The notes: generated from the letters alone by a model not told the origin. 64,000 nt of DNA from Gelidibacter salicanalis (GCF_016469035.1 NZ_JAEHJZ010000004.1:261683-325682), one strand, 5' to 3'; positions 52,249 through 61,077 are shown, counted from the first letter of the stretch. Program-made: numbers and translations.

Positions 52249-53721
52249 ATGCTCAAATATTTTATTAGTCTCGAGTGGAAATCCTTTATAAGGTCAGCGT
52301 CTTTTAAGACCAATCTTTTCTTAAAGATCATGATGGTTATAGGAGCGCTATGGATGACTGCTTCCTTTCTGCTTTTGGGCTTTGGCGCCTATTTTATGAT
52401 TGAAGATGGATTACAAATGGAACCCTTTGAAGTGGTCAATAAGGCACTGATTTATTATATGGTTTTTGATTTGGCGTTTCGATATTTTCTACAAAAAATG
52501 CCAGTCCTAAATATCAAACCCTTAATGTATTTGCCTATTAAAAGGACCGCCATTGTCAATTTTGCCATTGGTAAAACCATGATCTCATTTTTTAATTTGC
52601 TTCATGCCTTTTTCTTTATTCCGTTTTCAATAGTACTCATCATGGAAGGATTTCCGGCACTACAGGTCATTGCCTGGTATTTGGCCATCTTAGGCTTGGT
52701 GTTTTGCAATAACTTCATTAACATTTTCATCAATAATAAAGACGTCGTTTTTTATGCTGTTGTGGGGTTTGTAATTGTGATGATAGGACTTCAGTATTTT
52801 GGGGTTTTTGATATCACCAACTATACTGCGCCCATATTTAGAGCGTTTTATGCCATTCCGTATCTTGCTTTAATCCCTATTGTTTTAGCGGTCGTGTTTT
52901 ATAAAATGGCATTTAGTTATTTTAAGAAAAACTTGTATTTGGATGCAGGGCTGTCTTCCAAACATGATATTGCTGAAACAGAGGACTATTCGTGGTTAAA
53001 CCGTTTTGGAAGTTTGTCTACCTTTCTTAAAAATGATATTAAGCTTTTAAGGCGTAACAAGCGTTCTAAAATGACCTTGTTCATGAGTTTTGTCTTCATA
53101 TTTTATGGCTTATTATTCTTTACCAATGCTGTTGAAGCCTATGACGGGCCTTTCTGGAAGATCTTTGCGGGCATTTTTGTGTCTGGCGGATTTCTGTTCA
53201 CCTTCGGACAATTTGTGCCAAGTTGGGACAGTGCCTATTACCCATTAATGATGAGTCAGAACATTCGTTATAAAGAGTATTTAGAATCAAAATGGTATTT
53301 AATGGTCTTTGCAACCCTCCTTTCCACAGTGGTCTCAGTATTTTATTTGTATTGGGGTTGGCAAGCTTATGCAGCAGTAGTTGTGGGTGCTGCCTACAAT
53401 ATTGGAGTTAACAGTCATCTCGTGCTTTTGGGCGGTGCCTATATTAAAACGCCTATTGATTTAACCACCAGTAAAAAAGCATTTGGAGATAAACAGGCCT
53501 TTAATGCCAAAACCATGTTACTGACCATTCCAAAATTGCTATTGCCTATGGCCATTTACGCCGTGGGACATTTTACACTGGGAGAAGCCTTTGGATTTGC
53601 ACTTGTCGCTATTTTCGGATTGGCAGGCTTATTGTTCAAAAAGAAAGTGTTTGCCATTATAGAAAAAATCTATAAATCAGAAAAATATAAAACCTTAGCC
53701 GCTTACAAACAAACCAATTAG
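52249..53721 (+). CDS. ABC exporter permease (DUF5687-like)
   Basis: About 490 residues starting MLKYFISLEWKSFIRSASFK, with about 11-12 membrane segments in two halves joined by a charged loop (KHDIAETEDYSWLNRFGSL, near 240-260). It matches a Bacteroidota permease family I know as DUF5687. The ATP-binding subunit follows 2 bases after the stop. The substrate is unknown. The open frame reaches a GTG at 52207, but the upstream residues are Tyr/Asn-rich and unlike a start, so I use the ATG at 52249. Confidence 0.85.
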   Translation: MLKYFISLEWKSFIRSASFKTNLFLKIMMVIGALWMTASFLLLGFGAYFMIEDGLQMEPFEVVNKALIYYMVFDLAFRYFLQKMPVLNIKPLMYLPIKRTAIVNFAIGKTMISFFNLLHAFFFIPFSIVLIMEGFPALQVIAWYLAILGLVFCNNFINIFINNKDVVFYAVVGFVIVMIGLQYFGVFDITNYTAPIFRAFYAIPYLALIPIVLAVVFYKMAFSYFKKNLYLDAGLSSKHDIAETEDYSWLNRFGSLSTFLKNDIKLLRRNKRSKMTLFMSFVFIFYGLLFFTNAVEAYDGPFWKIFAGIFVSGGFLFTFGQFVPSWDSAYYPLMMSQNIRYKEYLESKWYLMVFATLLSTVVSVFYLYWGWQAYAAVVVGAAYNIGVNSHLVLLGGAYIKTPIDLTTSKKAFGDKQAFNAKTMLLTIPKLLLPMAIYAVGHFTLGEAFGFALVAIFGLAGLLFKKKVFAIIEKIYKSEKYKTLAAYKQTN

Positions 53722-53723
53722 TC

Positions 53724-54419
53724 ATGATAACAGTAACCAATTTATCCAAAAAATACAATGCAGATCCCGTTTTAAACATAGACACCCTAGACATTCCTAA
53801 AGGTCAAAGTTTCGGGTTGGTAGGCAATAACGGCGCTGGCAAAACGACATTTTTCAGTTTGTTGCTGGATTTGATCCAGCCTACCACAGGACATATTAAA
53901 AGCAAGGACATTCAAGTTAACGAAAGTGAAGATTGGAAACCTTTTACGTCGGCCTATATTGATGAATCGTTTTTAATTGGGTATTTAACCCCAGAAGAAT
54001 ACTTTTATTTTATAGGGGAATTGCGTGGTCAGAATAAAGCTGATGTAGATGCATTATTGCAGGACTTCTCAGATTTCTTCCATGGTGAGATCCTCAATCA
54101 GAAAAAATATTTGAGAGACTTAAGCAAGGGTAATCAAAAGAAAGTCGGTATTGTGGCGGCACTTATTGGAAGTCCAGAAATCATTATTCTAGATGAACCT
54201 TTTGCCAACCTAGATCCAACCACCCAAATCCGCTTGAAGCAGATCATCAAAAACCTAGCAGAGCAAAAAGGGGTAACCGTATTGGTGTCGAGTCATGATT
54301 TGATGCATGTTACCGAGGTTTGTGAGCGTATCGTAGTGTTGGAGAAGGGTCAGGTTGTTAAAGATTTGGCTACAAGCGCAGCTACATTACAAGAGTTGGA
54401 GATTCATTTTGCGGGATAA
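53724..54419 (+). CDS. ABC transporter ATP-binding protein
   Basis: This 231-residue nucleotide-binding subunit has Walker A 'GLVGNNGAGKTTFFSLLLDL', the Q-loop region 'FTSAYIDESFL', the signature LSKGNQKK (in place of LSGGQ), Walker B 'PEIIILDEPFANLDP' and the switch His in VLVSSHDLMHV. It energises the DUF5687-like permease directly upstream. The two genes form a compact exporter operon; the cargo is unknown. Confidence 0.95.
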   Translation: MITVTNLSKKYNADPVLNIDTLDIPKGQSFGLVGNNGAGKTTFFSLLLDLIQPTTGHIKSKDIQVNESEDWKPFTSAYIDESFLIGYLTPEEYFYFIGELRGQNKADVDALLQDFSDFFHGEILNQKKYLRDLSKGNQKKVGIVAALIGSPEIIILDEPFANLDPTTQIRLKQIIKNLAEQKGVTVLVSSHDLMHVTEVCERIVVLEKGQVVKDLATSAATLQELEIHFAG

Positions 54420-54634
54420 TTTCTAAAAAATTCGAGTTTGCGTTAGGAGGGTTTTGGCCATGGCTGCATTTCTCATGCTTTTATAAGCATGGGCTAGTGT
54501 TTTTCTTGACTTCCCTGCAGGGTGATAAAGTCCTCTTTTTTTATCCCTAAAATTCAAAAAGATGCTTATTTTTACCGCATAGCATAATATATGTAGCTGT
54601 TTTTTAGTTATCTTATAAACCAAACCCAATCCAC
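54420..54634. other. 215-bp spacer between ABC and porW genes
   Basis: It contains a locally less AT-rich patch (about 54440-54540) and a 68-codon minus-strand frame with basic, Ala-rich composition. I see no other support for a gene. It must contain the porW promoter. Confidence 0.4.
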
Positions 54635-57184
54635 GTGCGCACTCTTATTAAACCCATGTTTTTGCTGTGTCTTACAGCGTTTATAGTGACCAGTTGCTCG
54701 CGGAAGAATGACACGTTTGTAAACAGGAATTTCCACGCTTTGGGTACCAAGTATAATATTCTCTACAACGGTAATATTGCCTTAGAAAACGGAAGGGAAA
54801 CGGTAGATGATGCATTTACTGACAATTACTGGCAATTACTACCGGTAGAGCGCATGGAAACCATGGACGATTTTATGCTTCCTGGCCAATCTAAAAATTC
54901 TGATTTTGAACGTGCTGAGGAAAAAGCGATTAAAGCGGTTCAAAAACACGGCATGAACATCAAAGGGAAGGAGTATAATCCTCAAATTGACGAAGCCTAT
55001 TTGTTACTGGGTAAAGCTCGCTATTTCGACCAACGGTTTATACCGGCCTTAGAGGCCTTTAACTATATTCTTTTTAAATATCCCGCAAGCGATAAGATTA
55101 ATGTGGCAAAAATTTGGCGGGAAAAAACCAATATGCGACTTGAAAACAATGAGCTTGCTATCCAGAATTTAAAGCGCCTATTGCGATTGGAGCAGTTGGG
55201 CGATCAAGATTTGGCGGATGCCAGTGCAACGTTAGCACAAGCCTATATCAACATTAAAGCAAAAGACAGTGCCCTGGCCCAATTGACCACAGCGGCAAAT
55301 TTGACCAAAAAGAATAGCGAAAAAGCGCGATACAATTATATAAGAGGCCAACTTTACAATGAGTTTGGGTATAAAGACAGTGCTAATTTGGCGTTTGATA
55401 AAGTTATTGATTTACACCGTAAAGTACCAAGAGCCTACTTTATTAATGCCCATTTGGCTAAAGCCAGCAATTTTGATCTGGAGACCGGAGATGTGGTGAT
55501 GTTTTCTAATTATCTGAAAGAACTGGAAGAGGATCGTGAAAACCGACCTTTTCTAGACAAAATTTACTACCGCATTGCCGAATTCCACAAACAAGCCCAC
55601 CGTGACTCTTTAGCAATTGCCTATTACAACAAGTCTCTTGATGCATCTTTATCTGATACGCAATTAAGAGCGTTGGCCTACACCACGCTTGGCGATATGA
55701 GTTTCGATACCTCTGAATATAAAATGGCAGGGGCCTATTATGACAGCACCATGAGTAATATGGTAGTGGATTCAAAACCATTCAGAATTGTTAAAAGAAA
55801 ACGAGAAAATCTACAGGATGTCATTTATTATGAAGGGGTGGCCCAAGTAAATGACAGCATCCTAAACTTGGTTAACTTGTCTGATGACGATAGATTGGCA
55901 CTGTTTACAACGCATGTAGAGCAATTAAAGGCGAAGGCCGAAATTTTAAAAGCCCAAGAGGAAGCTGCACAGCGCACTAGTTCTGGAATTGTCAGCTCTA
56001 ATATAGCGGGTAATACTGTTGCAGGTAGGGCAGGTGCAAACGTGCCAGGAGGTGGAGGACAGGAGTTTTATTTTTATAACCCTACCACCGTGGCTTATGG
56101 TAAAAATGAATTCGTAAAAAATTGGGGAGACCGATCACTTAAAGACAATTGGCGCCTGTCTAATATGCGTACCAATGAACTCTCTGTACAAAGTAATGAT
56201 GTGATTGCTGATGCTACTGAAGAAGAACGCTATGACCCAGAATTTTATGTTTCCAAAATTCCGACCGAGCCAAAAGCTATTGATAGCCTTATTAAGGATC
56301 GGAATTATGCGTATTATCAGTTAGGAATTATTTATAAGGAGAAGTTTGACGAATACGGGTTAGCCAAAGAAAAGCTCGAAACGTTGTTGGACAATAACCC
56401 TGAAGAACGTTTGATCTTACCTGCTAAATACAATTTATACAAAACATATGTCCTGTTGGGTGAACACAGTAGTGCTGAGCAGATAAAACAAGATATCCTC
56501 ATAAACAATCCAGAAAGTAGATATGCTTCCATTCTGTTGAATCCGAAGTCAGAAATATCCAAGGATGAAGATAGTCCAGAACGTGTTTATGAGCGCACCT
56601 ATGCTGCTTATGAAGCCCAGGAATTTCAGCAGGTCATTGACCAGAGCGATAGGTACATTGCAGAGTTTGAAGGTGAGCCAATTGTGCCTAAGTTTGAAAT
56701 TTTAAAGGCTTCAGCAAGAGGTCGATTGTATGGTTTTGAAGCCTATAAGGAAGGTGTCAATTTTATCGCTTTAAACTATGGGAATTCTGAAGAGGGCAAG
56801 CGCGCACAAGAAATCATGCAAAATGTTATTCCTCTTTTAGAAGTCCGTGATTTTAAGGACAATGCTTTAGCCGCTAATTTTAATGTCATCTATCAGTTCG
56901 AAAACGCCAAGACCGAAGAAATTGATGAATTTTTAAAAAAACTCAATGAGGAAGTCACCCAAATACGCTATTATGATTTGAGTGTTTCAAAAGATATTTA
57001 TGATAAAAACACCATATTTGTGGTGGTCCATGGCCTAAGTAGTATACAAGGCGCTAGCGGATTTGCCGATTTGCTCCGAGAACGAAAAGCAAATATCACA
57101 CGGCCATATATCGCCATTTCATCACCTAACTATGAAATTGTGCAACGCCATAAAAATTTAAAAGCATACCTCAAATCCCAATAA
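54635..57184 (+). CDS. sprE: type IX secretion periplasmic lipoprotein PorW/SprE
   Basis: This 849-residue TPR lipoprotein has a signal peptide ending FIVTSC (Cys at residue 21) and the family start 'RNFHALGTKYNILYNGNIALENG'. Several TPR blocks lie at about 110-400 and 560-720, with a Gly-rich linker at about 450-480. PorW/SprE links the PorKN ring to the translocon of the type IX secretion system and is needed for gliding in Flavobacterium. The start is GTG at 54635, decided by the signal peptide directly behind it. Bactofilin and the atp genes follow. Confidence 0.93.
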   Translation: MRTLIKPMFLLCLTAFIVTSCSRKNDTFVNRNFHALGTKYNILYNGNIALENGRETVDDAFTDNYWQLLPVERMETMDDFMLPGQSKNSDFERAEEKAIKAVQKHGMNIKGKEYNPQIDEAYLLLGKARYFDQRFIPALEAFNYILFKYPASDKINVAKIWREKTNMRLENNELAIQNLKRLLRLEQLGDQDLADASATLAQAYINIKAKDSALAQLTTAANLTKKNSEKARYNYIRGQLYNEFGYKDSANLAFDKVIDLHRKVPRAYFINAHLAKASNFDLETGDVVMFSNYLKELEEDRENRPFLDKIYYRIAEFHKQAHRDSLAIAYYNKSLDASLSDTQLRALAYTTLGDMSFDTSEYKMAGAYYDSTMSNMVVDSKPFRIVKRKRENLQDVIYYEGVAQVNDSILNLVNLSDDDRLALFTTHVEQLKAKAEILKAQEEAAQRTSSGIVSSNIAGNTVAGRAGANVPGGGGQEFYFYNPTTVAYGKNEFVKNWGDRSLKDNWRLSNMRTNELSVQSNDVIADATEEERYDPEFYVSKIPTEPKAIDSLIKDRNYAYYQLGIIYKEKFDEYGLAKEKLETLLDNNPEERLILPAKYNLYKTYVLLGEHSSAEQIKQDILINNPESRYASILLNPKSEISKDEDSPERVYERTYAAYEAQEFQQVIDQSDRYIAEFEGEPIVPKFEILKASARGRLYGFEAYKEGVNFIALNYGNSEEGKRAQEIMQNVIPLLEVRDFKDNALAANFNVIYQFENAKTEEIDEFLKKLNEEVTQIRYYDLSVSKDIYDKNTIFVVVHGLSSIQGASGFADLLRERKANITRPYIAISSPNYEIVQRHKNLKAYLKSQ

Positions 57185-57195
57185 CAACCAAAACC

Positions 57196-57630
57196 ATGTT
57201 TGCAGAAAACAAAAAGAACAAAGCCTCTTCAGAATCCTCCAACCAACAAAATACCATTGCTAAAGGCACCACCATTACCGGAGATATTATAAGCGATAGC
57301 GATTTTAGAATTGAAGGCACCGTGCAAGGTAATATCAAAACGCCAGGCAAAGTGGTCCTTGGCAAGACAGGAATCATCAACGGGACACTTAAAGGCGCCA
57401 ACGCTGATATTGAAGGCAAATTTTCAGGAAAACTGATGCTTACCGATACCTTATCTTTAAGATCTTCTGCCTTTGTGGAAGGTGAAGTAGAAGTGGGTAA
57501 ATTGTCAGTAGAACCAGGAGCTACCTTTAGCGCCACTTGTGTGATGAAACGCACTGTTAAGGAACTTGTCAGTAACAGCAATACAAAAGTAGAAAAAGCT
57601 TATGAAGCCAAAAAAGGACAGTTCGTTTAA
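57196..57630 (+). CDS. bactofilin (polymer-forming cytoskeletal protein)
   Basis: This 144-residue protein has a Lys/Ser-rich N-terminal tail. The bactofilin beta-helix follows: 'TIAKGTTITGDIISDSDFRIEGTVQGNIKTPGKVVLGKTG', 'GTLKGANADIEGKFSGKLML' and 'EGEVEVGKLSVEPGATFSATC'. Bactofilins form nucleotide-free filaments that organise the cell envelope. It starts 11 bases after porW/sprE, and its last 29 bases overlap the atpZ start, so the three genes look like one transcription unit. Confidence 0.95.
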   Translation: MFAENKKNKASSESSNQQNTIAKGTTITGDIISDSDFRIEGTVQGNIKTPGKVVLGKTGIINGTLKGANADIEGKFSGKLMLTDTLSLRSSAFVEGEVEVGKLSVEPGATFSATCVMKRTVKELVSNSNTKVEKAYEAKKGQFV

Positions 57631-57829
57631 TAGCTATGCCAGATATTCTGGTATAGGCATACAAATGTTTGCTATTATTGGAATAGGAAGTTTTATAGGG
57701 GTCAAACTTGATGAGCGGAATGGGGGCGATGGTAATCTATGGACCATTATCTTGGCGCTAACTTCAACAATTATTGCGGTGGTTTTTGTAATTAGACGTA
57801 TTATTGCAAACTCAAAAGACGATAATTAG
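57602..57829 (+). CDS. atpZ: AtpZ/AtpI-family ATP synthase assembly protein
   Basis: This 75-residue protein has two membrane helices (about 15-35 and 45-65), with 'FAIIGIGSFIGVKLDE' and the second helix 'LWTIILALTSTIIAVVFVIR' as in the AtpZ/AtpI (PF09527-like) family. The family is thought to help F0 assembly or Mg2+/Ca2+ transport. It overlaps the bactofilin gene in another frame, so it depends on translational coupling. The rest of the atp cluster follows. Confidence 0.85.
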   Translation: MKPKKDSSFNSYARYSGIGIQMFAIIGIGSFIGVKLDERNGGDGNLWTIILALTSTIIAVVFVIRRIIANSKDDN

Positions 57830-57847
57830 AAGCAATAACTTAGTAGG

Positions 57848-57911
57848 GTTCCTTCCTTTTTTAAGGGAAGGTGGCTTAAATTCCCGAAACGGAATTTAAG
57901 TCGGAAGGGTT
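57848..57911. repeat. dispersed palindromic repeat, copy 2
   Basis: CCTTCCTTTTTT, AAGGGAAGG, an inner hairpin CTTAAATTC/GAATTTAAG, then GTCGGAAGGGT. It shares its frame of blocks with the copy at 49871-49927. It lies between atpZ and the following atp-cluster gene. Confidence 0.7.
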
Positions 57912-57954
57912 ATTAAAAATTCCATATAATATTCCATAAAAATTTCCATTTTTA

Positions 57955-58356
57955 ATGACTGCAGACTTCAAGAAAAGACAACTAACCTTTTTACTACTCA
58001 TAACCGTTTTAAGTGTGGTGTTGTACGGCATCCATAGTTATGTACTTTCATACTTTGGGTCGGAGTTAAAATTATTTTTCCCCGTATGGCACATTTATGC
58101 ATTTCTTTTTGCTGTAACCGCCTTGCTATATACCGTTGTAAACTATAAATTTTCAACAGGAAAAACAGATGTTTTGATGCTTTTTATGGGAGGTACGCTT
58201 GTAAAGATGTTTCTCGCTATTTTGTTTTTATTACCTGTTATTTTATCAGATTTTGAAAATAAACAACCTGACATTTTTAACTTTTTTATACCCTATTTTT
58301 TATACCTGGCATTTGAGGTGTATACCATCACGAGGTTCCTTGAGAAAACCCCATAA
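57955..58356 (+). CDS. small membrane protein of the atp cluster (AtpI-like position, possibly DUF6168)
   Basis: This 133-residue protein has four predicted membrane helices and a basic start (MTADFKKRQLTFLLLITVL). Position between atpZ and atpB and the four-helix layout match the AtpI-like or DUF6168-type proteins of flavobacteria. I cannot name the function; a role in c-ring assembly is a guess from position. The atpB promoter starts 32 bases after its stop. Confidence 0.6.
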   Translation: MTADFKKRQLTFLLLITVLSVVLYGIHSYVLSYFGSELKLFFPVWHIYAFLFAVTALLYTVVNYKFSTGKTDVLMLFMGGTLVKMFLAILFLLPVILSDFENKQPDIFNFFIPYFLYLAFEVYTITRFLEKTP

Positions 58357-58388
58357 TGTACCTGCCTTTAATATTGATAAAAAAGTGT

Positions 58389-58418
58389 TTGACAATTAAA
58401 CTAATGTGTGTACATTTG
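58389..58418 (+). promoter_or_regulatory. strong Bacteroidota promoter of the atp operon
   Basis: TTG at 58389-58391, a 19-base spacer and TACATTTG at 58411-58418 match TTG-N19-TAnnTTTG exactly. It lies 38 bases before the atpB start at 58457. Confidence 0.85.
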
Positions 58419-58456
58419 CACGGAATTTAGAGCAAGGTATTTTTAAGCTATTCATA

Positions 58457-59539
58457 ATGACATTAAACACTTTAAGAGCCGTATTATTTTTAGTTTTTTC
58501 TGTAGCTATCACCAATTTTGGTTTTGCCGCACAAGATAACGAAGACCAAGACAAAGGGTTCAATGCCACAGAGATGATCATGCATCACGTTAAAGATGCC
58601 CATGAATTTCATATTGTAGACTGGGACAATAAGCCTATCAGTATCCCGTTGCCAATTATTCTTTTTACAGATAACGGACTCACCACATTTATGTCTAGCG
58701 AGTTCCACCACGACGATTCAGGATCAACCATTGTTGAAAAAAATGGAGAACGATTTGTAAAATATCACGAAAAAATCTATCAATTGGAGCCGGGTGTAAA
58801 TACCCTAACTTTTGATGAAGAACTCCATCCTAACAACGCAGCCACACCCCTCGATTTTTCCATTACCAAAAACGTCTTTATGATGTGGGTGTCGGTAATT
58901 TTATTGTTCATTATCTTTATTTCTGCAGCGCGTAAATACAGCAAATCAAACAACAACATACCAAGAGGTGTTGCTTCTTATGTGGAGCCATTGGTTGTTT
59001 TTATCAGGGATGAGGTGGCCATTCCTATGATTGGAGAAAACAAATATAAAAGGTATATGCCGTTTTTATTAACGGTATTTTTCTTTATTTGGATCAATAA
59101 TATTTTCGGTCTGATTCCTATTTTAAACGGTGCCAACGTGAGTGGAAATATTGCCTTTACGTTGTCTTTGGCTTTGTTCACCTTTTTTATAGTGATGTTC
59201 AATGGTAATAAAAATTACTGGAAACACATTTTCTGGATGCCTGGAGTTCCGGTACCAATGAAATTGTTCTTAATGCCTATTGAGATTATAGGAATGTTTG
59301 TAAAACCATTCTCATTGACCATCCGTTTGTTTGCTAACATTACCGCAGGACATATCATTATCCTGTCGTTAATGTCCCTAATCTTTACCTTCCAGAGCGT
59401 TGCAATTGCACCGGTATCTGTTGGGTTCTCATTATTCATTTTAATTATAGAAATTGTAGTTGTTGCAATTCAAGCATATATATTTACCGTGTTGTCTGCC
59501 TTGTATATAGGTATGGCTACCGCAGAAGATCATCATTAA
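58457..59539 (+). CDS. atpB: ATP synthase F0 subunit a
   Basis: About 360 residues from MTLNTLRAVLFLVFSVAI, which looks like a signal peptide. An N-terminal domain (30-140) is followed by five to six membrane helices. The critical Arg lies in 'KPFSLTIRLFANITAGHII'; a C-terminal helix has 'EIVVVAIQAYIFTVLSALYIGMA'. The a subunit forms the proton half-channels next to the c-ring. The long N-terminal part is usual in Bacteroidota. The open frame begins earlier, at 58406, but that overlaps the promoter. Confidence 0.95.
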   Translation: MTLNTLRAVLFLVFSVAITNFGFAAQDNEDQDKGFNATEMIMHHVKDAHEFHIVDWDNKPISIPLPIILFTDNGLTTFMSSEFHHDDSGSTIVEKNGERFVKYHEKIYQLEPGVNTLTFDEELHPNNAATPLDFSITKNVFMMWVSVILLFIIFISAARKYSKSNNNIPRGVASYVEPLVVFIRDEVAIPMIGENKYKRYMPFLLTVFFFIWINNIFGLIPILNGANVSGNIAFTLSLALFTFFIVMFNGNKNYWKHIFWMPGVPVPMKLFLMPIEIIGMFVKPFSLTIRLFANITAGHIIILSLMSLIFTFQSVAIAPVSVGFSLFILIIEIVVVAIQAYIFTVLSALYIGMATAEDHH

Positions 59540-59558
59540 TTAATTTAAATTTTATATT

Positions 59559-59768
59559 ATGACTATTACAGGAATCGCAGCACTTGGAGCTGGTATGGCA
59601 GTTATTGGAGCAGCAATTGGAATTGGTAAAATCGGTGAGTCAGCTATGAACGCTATGGCTCGTCAACCGGAAATCCAAGGAAAATTACAGACTTCAGCGC
59701 TTATCTTAGCGGCTTTCGTAGAGGCAGTAGCACTATTTGGTGTTGTTGCGGCTATCATCGTTAAGTAA
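59559..59768 (+). CDS. atpE: ATP synthase F0 subunit c
   Basis: This 69-residue hairpin protein has helix 1 'GMAVIGAAIGIGKIGESAM', the polar loop ARQPE (residues 34-38) and helix 2 'LILAAFVEAVALFGVVAAIIV' with the ion-carrying Glu55. The residue after Glu55 is Ala rather than Ser/Thr, so a proton rather than sodium ring is expected. A perfect hairpin follows at 59780, between this gene and atpF. The c ring needs many copies per complex. Confidence 0.95.
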   Translation: MTITGIAALGAGMAVIGAAIGIGKIGESAMNAMARQPEIQGKLQTSALILAAFVEAVALFGVVAAIIVK

Positions 59769-59779
59769 GTATTAAAATA

Positions 59780-59812
59780 GACACAGAAATAACGGTTGGT
59801 TATTTCTGTGTC
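59780..59812 (+). promoter_or_regulatory. 14-bp perfect hairpin between atpE and atpF
   Basis: GACACAGAAATAAC (59780-59793) pairs exactly with GTTATTTCTGTGTC (59799-59812) around GGTTG. It is followed by TTTATTA, a weak T tract. It may partly terminate transcription or protect the atpBE transcript, raising c-subunit output. Confidence 0.75.
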
Positions 59813-59881
59813 TTTATTACGCTTCGAAGCTGTAGTGTCGAAGAAAAAAATTTAAATTATAAAAACTAAAACCTATTATAA

Positions 59882-60376
59882 ATGGATTTAATTACACCAG
59901 GCTTAGGACTTGTTTTTTGGTCACTCATAACCTTTTTTATTCTACTTGTAGTCTTGAAAAAGTTCGCGTGGAAACCAATTTTAGGAGCTGTTGATGAGCG
60001 CGAGAGCGGTATCAAAAATGCTTTAGAAGCGGCAGACAAAGCGCGTAAGGAAATGGAAAACCTTAAAGCAGATAATGAGCGTATCCTTAATGAAGCACGT
60101 GCTGAGCGTGAAGCTATGTTGAAAGATGCACGTGACATCAAAAATAAGATGGTAAGTGATGCCAAAGAGGAAGCACAGCTACAAGCTACTAAAATGATTG
60201 CTCAGGCCCAAGAAGCCATTGAAAATGAAAAGAGAGTAGCTATGGCTGAACTTAAGAACCATGTCGCAACTTTATCTATTGAAATCGCTGAAAAAGTAGT
60301 ACGTCAGGAGTTAGGTAGCAAAGACAAGCAACTAGAGTTGGTAGAGTCTATGTTGGGTGACGCCAGATTAAATTAA
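59882..60376 (+). CDS. atpF: ATP synthase F0 subunit b
   Basis: This 164-residue protein has one N-terminal membrane helix (about residues 8-25) and a long charged helix (30-150) ending in 'KVVRQELGSKDKQLELVESML'. The family motif 'WKPILGAVDERESGIKNAL' is present. It forms the peripheral stalk that holds F1. It starts 113 bases after atpE behind a strong hairpin, so its expression may be lower than that of atpE. Confidence 0.95.
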   Translation: MDLITPGLGLVFWSLITFFILLVVLKKFAWKPILGAVDERESGIKNALEAADKARKEMENLKADNERILNEARAEREAMLKDARDIKNKMVSDAKEEAQLQATKMIAQAQEAIENEKRVAMAELKNHVATLSIEIAEKVVRQELGSKDKQLELVESMLGDARLN

Positions 60377-60382
60377 GAACTT

Positions 60383-60406
60383 ACACTGGGCGCAGAAAAA
60401 ATGTGT
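60383..60406. repeat. degenerate copy of the TGAGCGCAGT repeat
   Basis: ACACTGGGCGCAG followed by AAAAAATGTGT aligns at 18 of 24 positions with the hairpin at 61021-61044 and keeps its ACAC/GTGT arms. It lies between atpF and atpH. Confidence 0.5.
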
Positions 60407-60464
60407 TCATGAGAATAGTATATTAGAATAATTAAATGAGATACCCACCTACGTGGGCATTAGT

Positions 60465-61001
60465 ATGGCACAAACAAGAACAGCAATACGATACGCAAAA
60501 GCAGTTTTAGATCTTGCAAAAGATCAGAATTCGGCAGCCGTGGTACACGCTGATATGAAGTCAATTGCAAATGCTGTAGAGGCAAGTACAGATCTTAAAG
60601 ACATGCTTTTAAGTGCTGTAATACCTACTGCAACAAAAAAATCGGCTTTATTGGCAGTATTTACTGGTTTGGACAAGCTGAGCATCAACTTAATAGATAC
60701 GTTAATTTCTAATAAACGTATCGCTATATTGGGTACGGTTGCTCAGGTATATACTGAATTATACAATGAAGGAGAAGGCAAACAAGTTGCAACTGTAACT
60801 ACCGCGGTCTCACTAACAGAGGAGCTTCAGGCAAAAGTGTTGGCCAAAGTAAAGGAATTGACAGGTAAAGAGGCTGAAATACTAAATGTAATTGACGAAG
60901 CTATCTTAGGAGGTTTCATCTTACGTGTAGGAGATATGCAGTACGATGCAAGTATTGCAAACAAGTTGAATAAGTTAAAAAGAGAATTTACATTAAACTA
61001 A
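60465..61001 (+). CDS. atpH: ATP synthase F1 subunit delta
   Basis: About 178 residues from 'MAQTRTAIRYAKAVLDLAK', the usual start of the delta subunit (RYA-AL motif), to 'LGGFILRVGDMQYDASIANKLNKLKREF', the conserved C terminus. It links the peripheral stalk to the top of F1. The open frame extends to a GTG at 60453 but the ATG at 60465 gives the family start. A CCCAC/GTGGG mini-hairpin lies just upstream. Confidence 0.94.
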   Translation: MAQTRTAIRYAKAVLDLAKDQNSAAVVHADMKSIANAVEASTDLKDMLLSAVIPTATKKSALLAVFTGLDKLSINLIDTLISNKRIAILGTVAQVYTELYNEGEGKQVATVTTAVSLTEELQAKVLAKVKELTGKEAEILNVIDEAILGGFILRVGDMQYDASIANKLNKLKREFTLN

Positions 61002-61018
61002 AAGTTTTATTGATGTTG

Positions 61019-61044
61019 TCACACTGAGCGCAGTTGAAGTGTGA
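61019..61044. repeat. hairpin repeat with TGAGCGCAGT core between atpH and atpA
   Basis: TCACACT and AGTGTGA form a 7-bp stem around GAGCGCAGTTGA. The core TGAGCGCAGT(C/T)GAA is shared with the repeat at 9879-9951. Confidence 0.65.
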
Positions 61045-61077
61045 AATTAAAGTCAATAAAAATAATATCTAATAAAA

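Noticed and set aside
54423-54629. 68-codon minus-strand open frame between the ABC and porW genes
   Set aside because: It is basic and without a signal or motif, covers the whole gap including the expected porW promoter, and has no supporting start context. It might be a dispersed-repeat relic, but I cannot show it.
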